NCBI RefSeq assembly: GCF_000374925.1
Contig: NZ_KB895550.1
Location: 1-64,000, forward strand
Direction: 5' to 3'
Source of the DNA: Arthrobacter sp. 131MFCol6.1
GTDB taxonomy: Bacteria; Actinomycetota; Actinomycetes; Actinomycetales; Micrococcaceae
DNA: 64,000 nt
A program made the translations under genes and the position numbers. Position 1 is the stretch's first letter. Every line of letters starts with the position of its first letter. Shown here one piece after another: positions 52,476 through 61,410 of the stretch. Below the pieces are notes generated by a model. It was given only the letters and a program-made list of their open reading frames with translations. It did no database searches and was not told where the DNA came from.

Positions 52476-54776
52476 TTACTTCCCGAAGCCGCGCAGCCGC
52501 AGCGAGTTGGCCACCACCAGCACGGAGCTGGCGGCCATGGCGGCGCCGGCGATCATCGGGTTGAGCAGGCCCAGGGCCGCCACCGGGATGCCCACGGCGT
52601 TGTAGAAGAAGGCCCAGAACAGGTTCGTCTTGATGGTGCCGAGCGTCCGGCGGGACAGCTCGATCGCCTGCGCCACCTGTCCGAGGTCGTTGCCCATCAC
52701 CGTCAGATCGGCTGCCTCGATGGCGACGTCGGTGCCGGAGCCCATGGCGATGCCCAGGTCCGCCTGCGCCAGCGCCGCGGCGTCATTAACGCCGTCCCCG
52801 GCCATGGCCACAGTGGCGCCGGCCGCTTGCAGCTTCCGCACGGCCTCAACCTTGCCCGCCGGGAGCACACCCGCGAAGACGTCATCCGGGCTGATCCCGA
52901 CGGCGGCCGCCACCTGGGCGGCCACAGCGGCGTTGTCGCCGGTCAGTAGGATCGGCCGGAGCCCCAGCTCCCGGAGCCGGGTGACCGCGGCCGCGGAGCC
53001 GGGCTTCACGGTGTCCCGCAGGCTGATGAGACCGGCGGTTTCGCCGTCCACGGCAACCCAGACCGCCGTGGCGCCAGAGCCTTCGGCAGCACCCAGTGCC
53101 TCGCGCTGCGCCGGGGCAGGGGCCACACCGGACTCCAGCAGCCAGCCGGTGCGCCCCGCGACTACGAGCCGGCCGTCAACGGTGCCCCGGACGCCGCCGC
53201 CGGGTGCGGAGCGGAAGCCGGCGACGGCAGGGAGGCCGGCGCCGTCGTTGTTCACGCGCCCCGCCGCCGCGGCCAACGCGGCAGCGGCGATGGCCCGGGC
53301 GATAGGGTGCTCGGAGGCGTTTTCCACAGCCCCCGCCAGGCGCAGGACGTCCGCGTCGCTGTACCGCCCGAAGCTCTGGACGCCGTCCACGGCAAGGCGG
53401 CCGGTGGTGACGGTCCCGGTCTTGTCCAGCAGGATCGTGTCCACCGTCCGGGTGTCCTCGAGGACTTGCGGACCCTTGATCAGGATCCCCAGCTGGGCGC
53501 CCCGCCCGGTCCCGGTGAGCAGCCCGACCGGGGTGGCCAGCCCGAGGGCACAGGGGCAGGCGATGACCAGCACCGCGACGGCGGCGGTGAAGGCGCTCCG
53601 GAGCTCGTCGGCGCTGACGTCCGGTGCGGCCGCCATCAGCCACGCCGCGAAGGTGAGGGCGGCAATGGCCAGGACGACCGGTACGAAGACGGCGCTGATG
53701 CGGTCGGCGAGCCGGGCGATCGGCGCTTTTCCGGTCTGCGCCGCCGAGACGAGCCTGCCCATCTGGGCCAGGGTGGTCTCGGACCCGACGCGGGTGGCAC
53801 GGACCAGGAGCCGGCCGGAGGTGTTGATGGTGGCCCCGGTGACCTGGCTGTCCGGGCCGACTTCCACGGGCACGGATTCGCCGGTCACGAGGGAGGCGTC
53901 CACCGCAGAGGAACCGTCGATGACGACGCCGTCGGCGGCGATCTTCTCGCCCGGGCGGACCACGATCACGTCGCCGAGGCCCAGCTGGTCGGCCGGGATC
54001 TTGTGCTCGGTGCCGCCGCGCAGGACCGTCGCGTCCTTGGCCCCCAGGTCCAGGAGGGCCTTGAGGGCATCTCCCGCCTTCCGTTTGGCGTTCGCCTCCA
54101 GGTAGCGGCCAAGCAGCAGGAATGTGGTGACCACGGAGGCGACCTCGAAATACAGGCCACCGGAACCCATGCCCTCGGCTGCGGGATGTTCGGTCATGCC
54201 CGGGTCGGCAAGGAGCTGCCAGGCCGAGAACGAGTAGGCGGCAATCACGCCGATGGACACCAGGGTGTCCATGGTCGAGGCCAGATGCCGTGCGTTGATG
54301 GCCGCGGCGCGGTGAAACGGCCACGCCGCCCAGGCAACCACCGGCAGGGCCAGGATCGCGGCCACCCAGCCCCAGTTCGGGAACTGGAACGCCGGGATCA
54401 TCGAGATCGCGAGGACAGGGACGGTGAGCACGGCCGCCACAAGCAGCCGCGGGCGGAGCGAGGGGGCGGCTGTGCCGGGCGGAACCCCGGTGCCGGCCGG
54501 GAGTTCTGCAGGCTCCACCGGCGTGCCCGGGTACCTGGCGGACCGGATGGTGGCCTTGTAGCCCGCGGCCGCGACCGTGGCGGTGATTTGGTCGTCGGTG
54601 ATGTCCGCGGGGACGCTGACGCGGGCGGACTCCAGGGGCAGGTTGACGCTTGCCTCGACGCCGTCGAGCTTTCCGAGCCTGCGCTCGACCCGGTTGACGC
54701 AGGAGGCGCAGGTCATGCCCTCGATATCGAGGTCAATGACGCGGCTCCCGGCCTGGTCCAACAACTGCTCGCTCAC
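52476..54776 (-). CDS. copA: Copper-exporting P-type ATPase
   Basis: 766 residues. An N-terminal heavy-metal domain has MTCASC (21-26). Eight membrane segments follow, with the copper-site motif CPC (Cys407, Cys409), the phosphorylated Asp451 in DKTGTVTTG, the TGES actuator motif (LVTGES), HP in ENASEHPIARA, and GDGVNDAAAL. This is the P1B-1 type that pumps Cu(I) out. The start is GTG 54776 with AGAAGGG upstream; the longer frame to 55034 runs through copZ. Last gene of csoR-copZ-copA. Confidence 0.95.
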   Translation of the reverse strand: MSEQLLDQAGSRVIDLDIEGMTCASCVNRVERRLGKLDGVEASVNLPLESARVSVPADITDDQITATVAAAGYKATIRSARYPGTPVEPAELPAGTGVPPGTAAPSLRPRLLVAAVLTVPVLAISMIPAFQFPNWGWVAAILALPVVAWAAWPFHRAAAINARHLASTMDTLVSIGVIAAYSFSAWQLLADPGMTEHPAAEGMGSGGLYFEVASVVTTFLLLGRYLEANAKRKAGDALKALLDLGAKDATVLRGGTEHKIPADQLGLGDVIVVRPGEKIAADGVVIDGSSAVDASLVTGESVPVEVGPDSQVTGATINTSGRLLVRATRVGSETTLAQMGRLVSAAQTGKAPIARLADRISAVFVPVVLAIAALTFAAWLMAAAPDVSADELRSAFTAAVAVLVIACPCALGLATPVGLLTGTGRGAQLGILIKGPQVLEDTRTVDTILLDKTGTVTTGRLAVDGVQSFGRYSDADVLRLAGAVENASEHPIARAIAAAALAAAAGRVNNDGAGLPAVAGFRSAPGGGVRGTVDGRLVVAGRTGWLLESGVAPAPAQREALGAAEGSGATAVWVAVDGETAGLISLRDTVKPGSAAAVTRLRELGLRPILLTGDNAAVAAQVAAAVGISPDDVFAGVLPAGKVEAVRKLQAAGATVAMAGDGVNDAAALAQADLGIAMGSGTDVAIEAADLTVMGNDLGQVAQAIELSRRTLGTIKTNLFWAFFYNAVGIPVAALGLLNPMIAGAAMAASSVLVVANSLRLRGFGK

Positions 54777-54879
54777 GGCGCCCTTCTTTTCCCGCTCGAT
54801 TGGTCGTCTGCTGTTCCGTTGTCTGCGCCCGACGGCGTTTGCCATTCCGGCGCCTGCGCGCGCCCGGCGCGGTTGTCCC

Positions 54880-55110
54880 TCAGGCTTCGCTGGCGACCAC
54901 GAGGTAGCCGGCCTCGGCGACTGCCTCGCCGATTTCGGAGGACTGCAGTGCTTCGCTGGAGGTGATCGTGACGGTGGAGATGCCGCCGGCGTTGAGGTCG
55001 ACGTCGACCTTTTCGACGCCGGAGAGCGCCTCAAGTTCTTCGCTGACGGAGGACACGCAGTGGCCGCAGGTCATGCCGGAAACGTTGACGGTGGTGGAAA
55101 CGGTGGCCAT
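54880..55110 (-). CDS. copZ: Copper chaperone
   Basis: A 76-residue ferredoxin-like heavy-metal-associated domain with the Cu(I) site MTCGHC (Cys15, Cys18). It hands copper to CopA, encoded 103 bp downstream, and its length matches CopZ. The start is ATG 55110. Confidence 0.94.
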   Translation of the reverse strand: MATVSTTVNVSGMTCGHCVSSVSEELEALSGVEKVDVDLNAGGISTVTITSSEALQSSEIGEAVAEAGYLVVASEA

Positions 55111-55177
55111 GGAGTGCTCCTTGTCGCTGGGCCGGGTGTGGTTCCCCGGCCCGGTGGTGTAGTGGGTGGTACGGGTC

Positions 55178-55537
55178 CTAGCGGAGCAGGCGTCCGATGG
55201 CATCGGTGGCCTCCTTGACCTTGAAGTCGATGGCCTCCGCACGGAGCTCCGGATCCGGCTCGGCGGCGGCGCCAACAACACAGTGGCCGATGTGCTCTTC
55301 GACGAGCCCCAGGCTCACGGCATGCAGGGCCTTGGTGACTGCGGCGACCTGGGTGAGGATGTCGATGCAGTACTTGTCCTCGTCGACCATTCGGGCGATG
55401 CCGCGGACCTGCCCCTCGATCCGCTTGAGCCGGCGAAGGTAGGCGTCCTTGTTGGAGGTGTAGCCGTGCTCAGGGGGCCGGGCGTCAAGGGGAACAGTGT
55501 CCAGACTCGCCGTGCCGGGATCTTCTGACTCGCTCAT
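55178..55537 (-). CDS. csoR: Copper-sensing repressor CsoR
   Basis: A 119-residue all-helical CsoR/RcnR-family repressor. Cu(I) ligands Cys57, His82 and Cys86 (YCIDIL; EEHIGHCV) follow the CsoR spacing. The N-terminal arm is about 25 residues, and the DNA-contact region YLRRLKRIEGQVRGIARM is intact. It is the first gene of the copper operon and has its operator just upstream. Confidence 0.95.
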   Translation of the reverse strand: MSESEDPGTASLDTVPLDARPPEHGYTSNKDAYLRRLKRIEGQVRGIARMVDEDKYCIDILTQVAAVTKALHAVSLGLVEEHIGHCVVGAAAEPDPELRAEAIDFKVKEATDAIGRLLR

Positions 55538-55549
55538 GCCCTCAACATA

Positions 55550-55566
55550 TACCCCCTAGGGGTATG
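55550..55566. promoter_or_regulatory. CsoR operator
   Basis: ATACCCC-CTA-GGGGTAT, perfect seven-base arms, 13 bases before the csoR start codon. GC-rich TACCCC/GGGGTA dyads are the established CsoR-type operator, so copper should relieve repression of csoR-copZ-copA here. Confidence 0.85.
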
Positions 55567-55622
55567 TTTCAAGCCTGCGGTCCGGGACGGCGCCGATGTG
55601 GAACGTTGCGCAAAACAAAGAG

Positions 55623-55661
55623 CTCCGGAGTGCGTTATTGGGGGATACGCACTCCGGAGCA
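55623..55661 (-). terminator. Terminator of the UspA gene
   Basis: 14-bp perfect arms GCTCCGGAGTGCGT (55623-55636) and ACGCACTCCGGAGC (55648-55661). On the minus strand it is followed by TCTTTGTTTTG, a U-rich end. It also shields csoR from read-through. Confidence 0.8.
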
Positions 55662-55751
55662 GCTTTGGGGTAACCCGTTCGTCCGGGCTACAGATCGAGC
55701 TTACTCGCCGGTAGTGGGATAACACCAGCGGTCCGAATAAGTACTTTCGCT

Positions 55752-56249
55752 TTATTTTCTTCCCGCCGGAGCGGCCGCCGGAACGATCAGGATTGGACGC
55801 CCCTGATGGTGGCTCAGCCATGCCGCCACGGAGCCATTGAGCGCGGCGGAGATGCGGTGGCCGAGGCCGCGTTCGGGGGTCCCCACCACGATCACGGACG
55901 CGTTGGTGTCCGCGGCCAGCCTGCCGATCGCCCGGGCCGGGTCCCCGGCCAGGGTGCGCAGCGTCCAGTCGATCCCCAGGGGTGCGCAGAGTGCCTCAAC
56001 GACGGAACGCAGCTCCTGGGTGGTGGCCCGGATCCGGGCCTCGTCCGCGTCCGGGTGCAGGGACAGGCGGTGCGCGGACCGCCCCGGATCCCATTCCACG
56101 AGGTAGCTGGCCTCGTCCACGTAGGCGCAGATCAGGGGCGCGGCGAGGGACTTCGCGAGGGATGCCGCCGTCTGCAGCACTTCCGGATGCTGTCCCGGAA
56201 CCACACCCACTACGAGAGGCGCCGGGCCGTTGGCGGAGTCGTCAGGCAT
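55752..56249 (-). CDS. Universal stress protein UspA family
   Basis: 165 residues, a single Usp domain. The ATP-binding loop motif reads GTPERGLGHRISAALNGSVAAWLSHH followed by RPILIVP, the usual G-2X-G-9X-G-S pattern. A cytoplasmic stress protein; partner unknown. Alone between the copper operon and the BNR-repeat gene. Confidence 0.9.
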   Translation of the reverse strand: MPDDSANGPAPLVVGVVPGQHPEVLQTAASLAKSLAAPLICAYVDEASYLVEWDPGRSAHRLSLHPDADEARIRATTQELRSVVEALCAPLGIDWTLRTLAGDPARAIGRLAADTNASVIVVGTPERGLGHRISAALNGSVAAWLSHHQGRPILIVPAAAPAGRK

Positions 56250-56403
56250 ACTTCATTCTGGCGCCGGGGTGCGATCGTGAACAGGGGCTTACTTCCCGTT
56301 TGCCCGGCCCGGGACGGTACCGGCGCCGAATGCCGCGGCCTCCCTTGAACAGCCCGCGGGTGGGGCCTACGGTTGAAGGACACAGGAGGAGGAGGTGGCC
56401 GCC

Positions 56404-56616
56404 GTGGAGATCTACATGTGGTGGTTGGATCTGGATTTGGCGAGCAAGGAATGGCTTCGGGAAAACCTGCGGACCATCGAACTGCCCGAGGCCGTGCAGC
56501 GGGGAATCGCGGACGCCGGCGGGCCCCGTCCGGCTGGACCGTCCGCCGCCGGCGCGGCCATACTGACGGCCGCGGACTGGGACTTCATCGAGACGCAGTC
56601 GGAGTTCGTCGACTGA
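56404..56616 (+). CDS. Small conserved-looking protein (70 aa)
   Basis: Reads MEIYMWWLDLDLASKEWLRENL... and ends ADWDFIETQSEFVD. Trp-rich N-terminus and acidic overall. GTG 56404 is favoured because GGAGG lies about eight bases upstream; a GTG at 56395 is an alternative. No family recognised. It lies upstream of the BNR-repeat gene in the same direction. Confidence 0.6.
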   Translation: MEIYMWWLDLDLASKEWLRENLRTIELPEAVQRGIADAGGPRPAGPSAAGAAILTAADWDFIETQSEFVD

Positions 56617-56710
56617 CCCACATGCCACCGGCGCGGTAGCGCACCCCGGCAACGCCGGTAGAAACAGTGCCGGTAGAAAACCGTTGCGGCCTTCCGGCGG
56701 GGATGGTTGC

Positions 56711-57835
56711 ATGGGACGCATGGCTACTGCAGAGAGTTACGTCCTGGCGATCGGGACCAAGAAAGGCCTTTGGCTGGCGACCAGCCCGGACCGGAAAGAT
56801 TGGTCCCTGTCCGGACCGCATTTTCTGATGAGTGAGGTGCCGAGCATCGCCATCGATACCCGCGATGGCAGGACCCGGATCCTGGTGGGGGTCCGCTCTG
56901 AGCACTGGGGTCCCACGGTTTTCCACTCGGATGATCTCGGCGGATCCTGGACCGAACCCGAAAACGGTGCCATCACGTTCCCGGACGGCACCGACGCCGC
57001 CTTGGAACGGATCTGGCAGATTCACCCCGACGCCGACTCCCGCCCGGGCGTCGTGTGGGCGGGCTGCGAGCCGATCTCGGTCTGGAAATCCACCGACGGC
57101 GGCGAGCACTTCGAGCTCAACCGCGGCCTCTGGGACCATCCGCACCGCAGCGAATGGGGCGCGGGCTACGGCGGCGCTGCGGCGCACTCAATCGTCGTCG
57201 ACCCCACGGGCGAGAAAGTCCACGTTGCCATGAGCACCGGAGGGGTCTACCGCTCGCTCGACGGCGGCGCCTCCTGGGAGCCGCGCAACAAGGGAATTTC
57301 CGCGTACTTCATGCCGGATCCCAATCCGGAATTCGGCCAGTGCGTCCACAAGATCGCGGCCGACGCCGCCGTCGACGGCCGCCTGTACGCTCAAAACCAC
57401 CACGGCGTGTATCGCAGCGACGACGACGCCGAATCGTGGGAGTCGATCGCCGAAGGTCTGCCGGCGGACTTCGGTTTTGTGATGCTGACGCATCCGCGGC
57501 GGGCCGGCACTGCCTGGGTGGTCCCGCTGAAGGCTGACGGCGAACGTATCCCGCCGGACGGGAAGCTGGCCGTGCACCGGACCGATGACGCCGGCGCCAG
57601 CTGGAAGCGGCTCGATGCCGGGCTGCCGGAGGCCGAGTACAACGCCGTGCTGCGTGATGCTGCCAGCGTCGACGGTGCGGAGCCCGCGGGCGTCTACTTC
57701 GGGACGCGGGGCGGCAGTGTCTACGCCAGCGCGGACGAGGGGGAACACTTCACCGAGGTCGCCTCGCACCTGCCGGATGTCCTGTGCGTCCGGGCAGCCG
57801 TGGTCTCCGCGGCCCTGCTCCCGGCACGGCCGTGA
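56711..57835 (+). CDS. BNR/sialidase-like beta-propeller protein
   Basis: 374 residues with several Asp-box-like repeats (STDGGEHFE, SLDGGASWEP, SDDDAESWES, TDDAGASWKR, SADEGEHFTE) that mark a beta-propeller of the exo-sialidase/YCF48 type. No signal peptide, so it is cytoplasmic and unlikely to be a true sialidase. The start is ATG 56711 or 56720. The next gene, 14 bp downstream, encodes a ubiquitin-like protein, and the pair is probably one operon. Confidence 0.85.
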   Translation: MGRMATAESYVLAIGTKKGLWLATSPDRKDWSLSGPHFLMSEVPSIAIDTRDGRTRILVGVRSEHWGPTVFHSDDLGGSWTEPENGAITFPDGTDAALERIWQIHPDADSRPGVVWAGCEPISVWKSTDGGEHFELNRGLWDHPHRSEWGAGYGGAAAHSIVVDPTGEKVHVAMSTGGVYRSLDGGASWEPRNKGISAYFMPDPNPEFGQCVHKIAADAAVDGRLYAQNHHGVYRSDDDAESWESIAEGLPADFGFVMLTHPRRAGTAWVVPLKADGERIPPDGKLAVHRTDDAGASWKRLDAGLPEAEYNAVLRDAASVDGAEPAGVYFGTRGGSVYASADEGEHFTEVASHLPDVLCVRAAVVSAALLPARP

Positions 57836-57849
57836 AGGGGTAGAAACGC

Positions 57850-58176
57850 ATGACCAGCGGCGTGATCAGCGGCGACGGCATGCCGGCAGACCCGGCGATC
57901 AGTGTGGTCCTGCCCAGCGTCCTCCAACCGCTCGCCGGCGGGCAGTCCATCCTGACTGCGCCCGCCGAGGCGGCGGTGACGGTGGAGTGGGTGCTGGATA
58001 CGGTGACCGGGGACTATCCGGCGCTGTCGCGGCGGTTGCGGGACGAGACCGGAAGTGTTCGCCGTTACGTGAATATATACGTCAACGGGAATGAAATCCG
58101 GCGGCTGCAGGGTCTGGTGACTGCCGTGGCACCGGGCCAGGAAGTCCTCATCATCCAGTCAGTGGCGGGAGGCTGA
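57850..58176 (+). CDS. Ubiquitin-like MoaD/ThiS-family protein
   Basis: 108 residues with a beta-grasp MoaD pattern (SVVLPSVLQPLAGG; VEWVLDTVTGDYPALSRRLRDE; VNIYVNGNEIR) and a C-terminal Gly-Gly (SVAGG, 107-108) suited to adenylation and thiocarboxylate or isopeptide formation. Candidates are a sulfur carrier for molybdopterin or cysteine synthesis, or a small protein modifier like archaeal SAMP. No E1-like gene is nearby. GAAGGGG precedes ATG 57850. Confidence 0.85.
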   Translation: MTSGVISGDGMPADPAISVVLPSVLQPLAGGQSILTAPAEAAVTVEWVLDTVTGDYPALSRRLRDETGSVRRYVNIYVNGNEIRRLQGLVTAVAPGQEVLIIQSVAGG

Positions 58177-58180
58177 TCCC

Positions 58181-58417
58181 TCAGGCGACCCGCCAGACGC
58201 TGCATTCGTCCGCGTTGATGGCCTTGCGCATGCCGGTGTGGCGGTCCATGATCCAGACGACGCCGATTCCGGGGGCCGTTTCCTGAACGCTGCCGCGGCG
58301 GATCACGACGTCATCGTAGTTTGGGCCTACCCGCAGGCGGGCCTCGATCTCATCGCCGCGGTGCAGCTGGTCAAGGGCGCGGACGCGGGTTACATGGGCT
58401 TTCGCTTCCTTCAACAT
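58181..58417 (-). CDS. Small hypothetical protein (78 aa)
   Basis: Begins MLKEAKAHVTRVRALDQLHRGDEIEARLRVG and includes GVVWIMDRHTGMRKAI. AGGAGG lies nine bases before ATG 58417, which sets the start. A small beta-rich cytoplasmic protein by appearance; no family recognised. Convergent with the MoaD-like gene. Confidence 0.65.
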   Translation of the reverse strand: MLKEAKAHVTRVRALDQLHRGDEIEARLRVGPNYDDVVIRRGSVQETAPGIGVVWIMDRHTGMRKAINADECSVWRVA

Positions 58418-58566
58418 GGCGGGGCCTCCTGGACTGGAGCTGGTGCCTGCTCTTGCCGGCACTTCCAGTCTCCTGCGCCAATGTTGCGTCCGCGTTTCGG
58501 TGCGGTAAGGGGCCCGTTAGATCTCGGGGGCGCGGCCGAGACCGTCCCCCTTCAGGGCGGGGCGCC

Positions 58567-60300
58567 TCAGGGGAGGTGGCGTTCGCCCGGGCGCTCGACC
58601 CGGAACCACCGGTACCCGTAGCGGTCCAGCGGGACTTCGAAGGCGCCGTCGTCGGAGAGCGGGATTTCCTCGCCGCCGAGCAGGTCCCGGAGCACGGCCC
58701 CGGCGTACGAACGCCCCGCGCTGGCCTTTGCGTCCGGACCCCCCGGCCCGCCTTCCTCGTCCTCCGGCGGGACCAGCGCGGCCGTCACAGACGCCGGTTC
58801 GGCGCCAAAATTGTGGGCGGCCACCACGGTGGAGCCGTCCCACGTGCAGCGGTGCAGCAGCACCGCCGGGGCGGCCTGCTTGATGAGGTCGAACCTGCCC
58901 CAGCCGAGCTCGGGACATTCCCGGTAGCGCTGGATCAGCGTCGCGATGAAGTTCCACAGCGAATCAGGATCCCGTTTGGCGGCTGCGGCGTTGATGTGCG
59001 CCGGCCCGAACGGTCCGTCCACGGGCTGGGCCACGAGGTCCCCGGGAGGGGCGGTCGAGAAGCCGCCGTTCCCGGTGTGGTCCCACTGCATGGGGGAGCG
59101 GACGGCCGAGCGGCCCTTCGCGCGCAGGTCTTCGCCCATCCCGATCTCTTCGCCGTAGAAGAGCACCGGGGTGCCCGGCAGCGAGAACATCAGGGAGTAG
59201 ACCATGCGGATCCTGGCCGGATCGCCGCCGAGCATGGTGGGCAGCCGCCGCCGCAGTCCGCGGCCGTACATCTGCATGTCGGGATCAGGGCCGAAGGCGG
59301 CGAAGACCTCCTCGCGTTCGGCATCGCTGAGCTTGTCCAGGGTGAGTTCATCGTGGTTCCGGACGAACATGGCCCATTGGTTGTCAGGATTGATCTTCGG
59401 ACGGCTGCTGAGCGTCCGGGCCAGCGGCCGGGCGTCCTGCCGGGCCAGTGACAGGTACATGTTCTGCATTGAGAGAAAATCAAACTGCATGTTCAGCTCG
59501 TTGCCGGCCGGGCCGCCGAAGTACTTCAGCTGCTCTTTGTACGGAAGGTTGACCTCGCCCAGCAGCACCGCACTGCCGTGGCGGCGGTTGAGGAAGCTGC
59601 GCAGGGCGCTCAGGTACTGGTGCGGGTCGACTTTCGCGGCTTCATCCTTGGGCTCGCCGAGCAGCTCCAGGAAGAAGGGCACCGCGTCCAGCCGGAAGCC
59701 GTCCAGGCCCAGCTGCAGCCAGAATCCCATCGACTTCGCAATCTCGTCCCGCACCTTGGCATTCATCACGTTCAGGTCCGGCTGGTGTTTGGCGAACATG
59801 TGCAGATACCACTCGCCGGTGGCCTTGTCCTGGGTCCAGATGGACGTTTCCTCGCCGGGAAACACCACCTGGTCCGAGGTATCCGGCGGCGTGTCCTTCC
59901 GCCAGACGTAGTAGTCGCGGTAGGGGTTGTCCACGGACTTCCGCGCCTGCACGAACCACGGGTGCCGGTCGGAGGTGTGGTTGATGACAAAGTCCGCGAT
60001 CACCCGGATGCCGCGGTCGTTGGCGGTGCGGATGAATTCCACCAGGTCCCCCAGGCTGCCGAGCCGGGGATCCACGCCGTACATGTCGGTGACGTCGTAG
60101 CCGTCGTCGCGGTCCGGGGAGGGGTAGAAGGGCATGAGCCAGATGCACGTGACGCCGAGCGCGGCAAGGTAGTCCACCCGCTGGATCAGCCCGCCGAAGT
60201 CCCCGGTGCCGTCGCCGTCTCCGTCGAAGAACGTCTCCGGATCCAGGCAGTAGATCACCGCGTTCTTCCACCAGAGATCCGAGGTCTCGGCGATTCTCAC
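58567..60300 (-). CDS. GH13 alpha-glucosidase/trehalose-synthase-like enzyme
   Basis: 577 residues. A TIM-barrel with the GH13 conserved regions: DFVINHTSD, GFRLDAVPF (nucleophile Asp205), LLGEVN (acid/base Glu249) and VRNHDEL (His316-Asp317), plus a C-terminal beta domain. The sequence is closest in style to trehalose synthase/isomerase-type GH13, but lacks a fused maltokinase. GTG start at 60300 overlaps by four bases the stop of the LLM oxidoreductase upstream, so the two are translationally coupled. Confidence 0.88.
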   Translation of the reverse strand: MRIAETSDLWWKNAVIYCLDPETFFDGDGDGTGDFGGLIQRVDYLAALGVTCIWLMPFYPSPDRDDGYDVTDMYGVDPRLGSLGDLVEFIRTANDRGIRVIADFVINHTSDRHPWFVQARKSVDNPYRDYYVWRKDTPPDTSDQVVFPGEETSIWTQDKATGEWYLHMFAKHQPDLNVMNAKVRDEIAKSMGFWLQLGLDGFRLDAVPFFLELLGEPKDEAAKVDPHQYLSALRSFLNRRHGSAVLLGEVNLPYKEQLKYFGGPAGNELNMQFDFLSMQNMYLSLARQDARPLARTLSSRPKINPDNQWAMFVRNHDELTLDKLSDAEREEVFAAFGPDPDMQMYGRGLRRRLPTMLGGDPARIRMVYSLMFSLPGTPVLFYGEEIGMGEDLRAKGRSAVRSPMQWDHTGNGGFSTAPPGDLVAQPVDGPFGPAHINAAAAKRDPDSLWNFIATLIQRYRECPELGWGRFDLIKQAAPAVLLHRCTWDGSTVVAAHNFGAEPASVTAALVPPEDEEGGPGGPDAKASAGRSYAGAVLRDLLGGEEIPLSDDGAFEVPLDRYGYRWFRVERPGERHLP

Positions 60301-61292
60301 AGCGCACCGTCCGTTCCGGCCTGGGTCTGCCCCGCCGGGCGGAGCTGGGGGAGGACATGTTCGGCGAAGGCGTCGATAAAGGGTGTCTGCTCCTGGCCGA
60401 CAAAGTGCAGGTACAGCTCATCGAATCCGAGGTCCAGGTAGGCGGCCAGCCATTGGGCGTGCTGCCCGGCATCGGCGGAGACGTTGACGGCCGCCCGCAC
60501 CTGGTCCTCCTGGACACCGGTGCTGACGCCGTCGAAATGGGCCGCCGTGGGCAGGTCCCAGGGAATCGGCGGCGCAAAGACGTTGGTGCGCCACTGGTCC
60601 TCTGCGATCGCGACGGCCTCTGCCTCTGTCGGGGCCCAGGACAGGTGGACCTGGAGGGCAGCCTTCCCGCGGCCACCGGCGTCCCGGTAGGCCGCCAGCA
60701 TGTCCTTCAGTTTTCCCGGCGGCTGATTGACGGTGACGAGTCCGTCCGCCCAGGCTGCTGACCGGCGCGCTGTTTCCACGCTCACGGCCGGGGCAATCAG
60801 CGGCGGTTTGGTCTCCGGAACGTCCCAGATCCGGGCCTGCTCCACCGTGACGAGCCCGTGGTGCGTGACCACGTCGCCGGCGTGGAGCCGGCGGATGATG
60901 TCCACGCACTCCTCCAGCCGGCGCTGCCGCGTCTCCTTCGGCGGCCAGGCCTCACCGGTGACGTGCTCGTTCATGTACTCGCCGCTGCCCGGGGCCATCC
61001 AGAAGCGGCCGGGAAACATGTCCGCCAGGGTGGCTGAGGCGTGCGCGATGATCGCCGGGTGGTAACGCTGCCCGGGCGCCGTCACCACCCCAAAGCGCAG
61101 ACCGGTGGTGGCCAGCGCTGCCCCGAGCCAGGACCAGGCAAAACCGGAGTGGCCCTGCCGGGCGGACCACGGCTCAATATGGTCCGAGCACATGGCGGCG
61201 TCGAAGCCGGCCTGCTCGGCCAGCTGCACGTCCTGCAGCAGGCGGCGGGGGCTGATCTGTTCATGCGAGGCGTGGAACCCGACGGTAGCCAT
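60297..61292 (-). CDS. LLM-class flavin oxidoreductase, GH13-linked
   Basis: A 331-residue luciferase-like TIM-barrel protein. The N-terminal GFHASHEQISPRRLLQDVQLAEQAGFDAAMCSDHI and FWMAPGSGEYMNEHVTG are typical of the F420-type LLM subgroup, though one subfamily (TIGR03885) is thought to have switched to FMN and is often coupled to a trehalose-synthase-like GH13 gene, exactly as here. Substrate unknown. The start is ATG 61292 (a GTG at 61295 is possible). Confidence 0.86.
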   Translation of the reverse strand: MATVGFHASHEQISPRRLLQDVQLAEQAGFDAAMCSDHIEPWSARQGHSGFAWSWLGAALATTGLRFGVVTAPGQRYHPAIIAHASATLADMFPGRFWMAPGSGEYMNEHVTGEAWPPKETRQRRLEECVDIIRRLHAGDVVTHHGLVTVEQARIWDVPETKPPLIAPAVSVETARRSAAWADGLVTVNQPPGKLKDMLAAYRDAGGRGKAALQVHLSWAPTEAEAVAIAEDQWRTNVFAPPIPWDLPTAAHFDGVSTGVQEDQVRAAVNVSADAGQHAQWLAAYLDLGFDELYLHFVGQEQTPFIDAFAEHVLPQLRPAGQTQAGTDGAL

Positions 61293-61410
61293 CACCTATG
61301 TTTACCGCCGGGGCGGGCACGTGTCGAGGAACCCCGTTGAGGAAACCCTCAACGGGCAACCACTACGTGGGGGGTGGCGGTGCCGGGTCCGCGGCGCAAG
61401 AATGGGCGCT

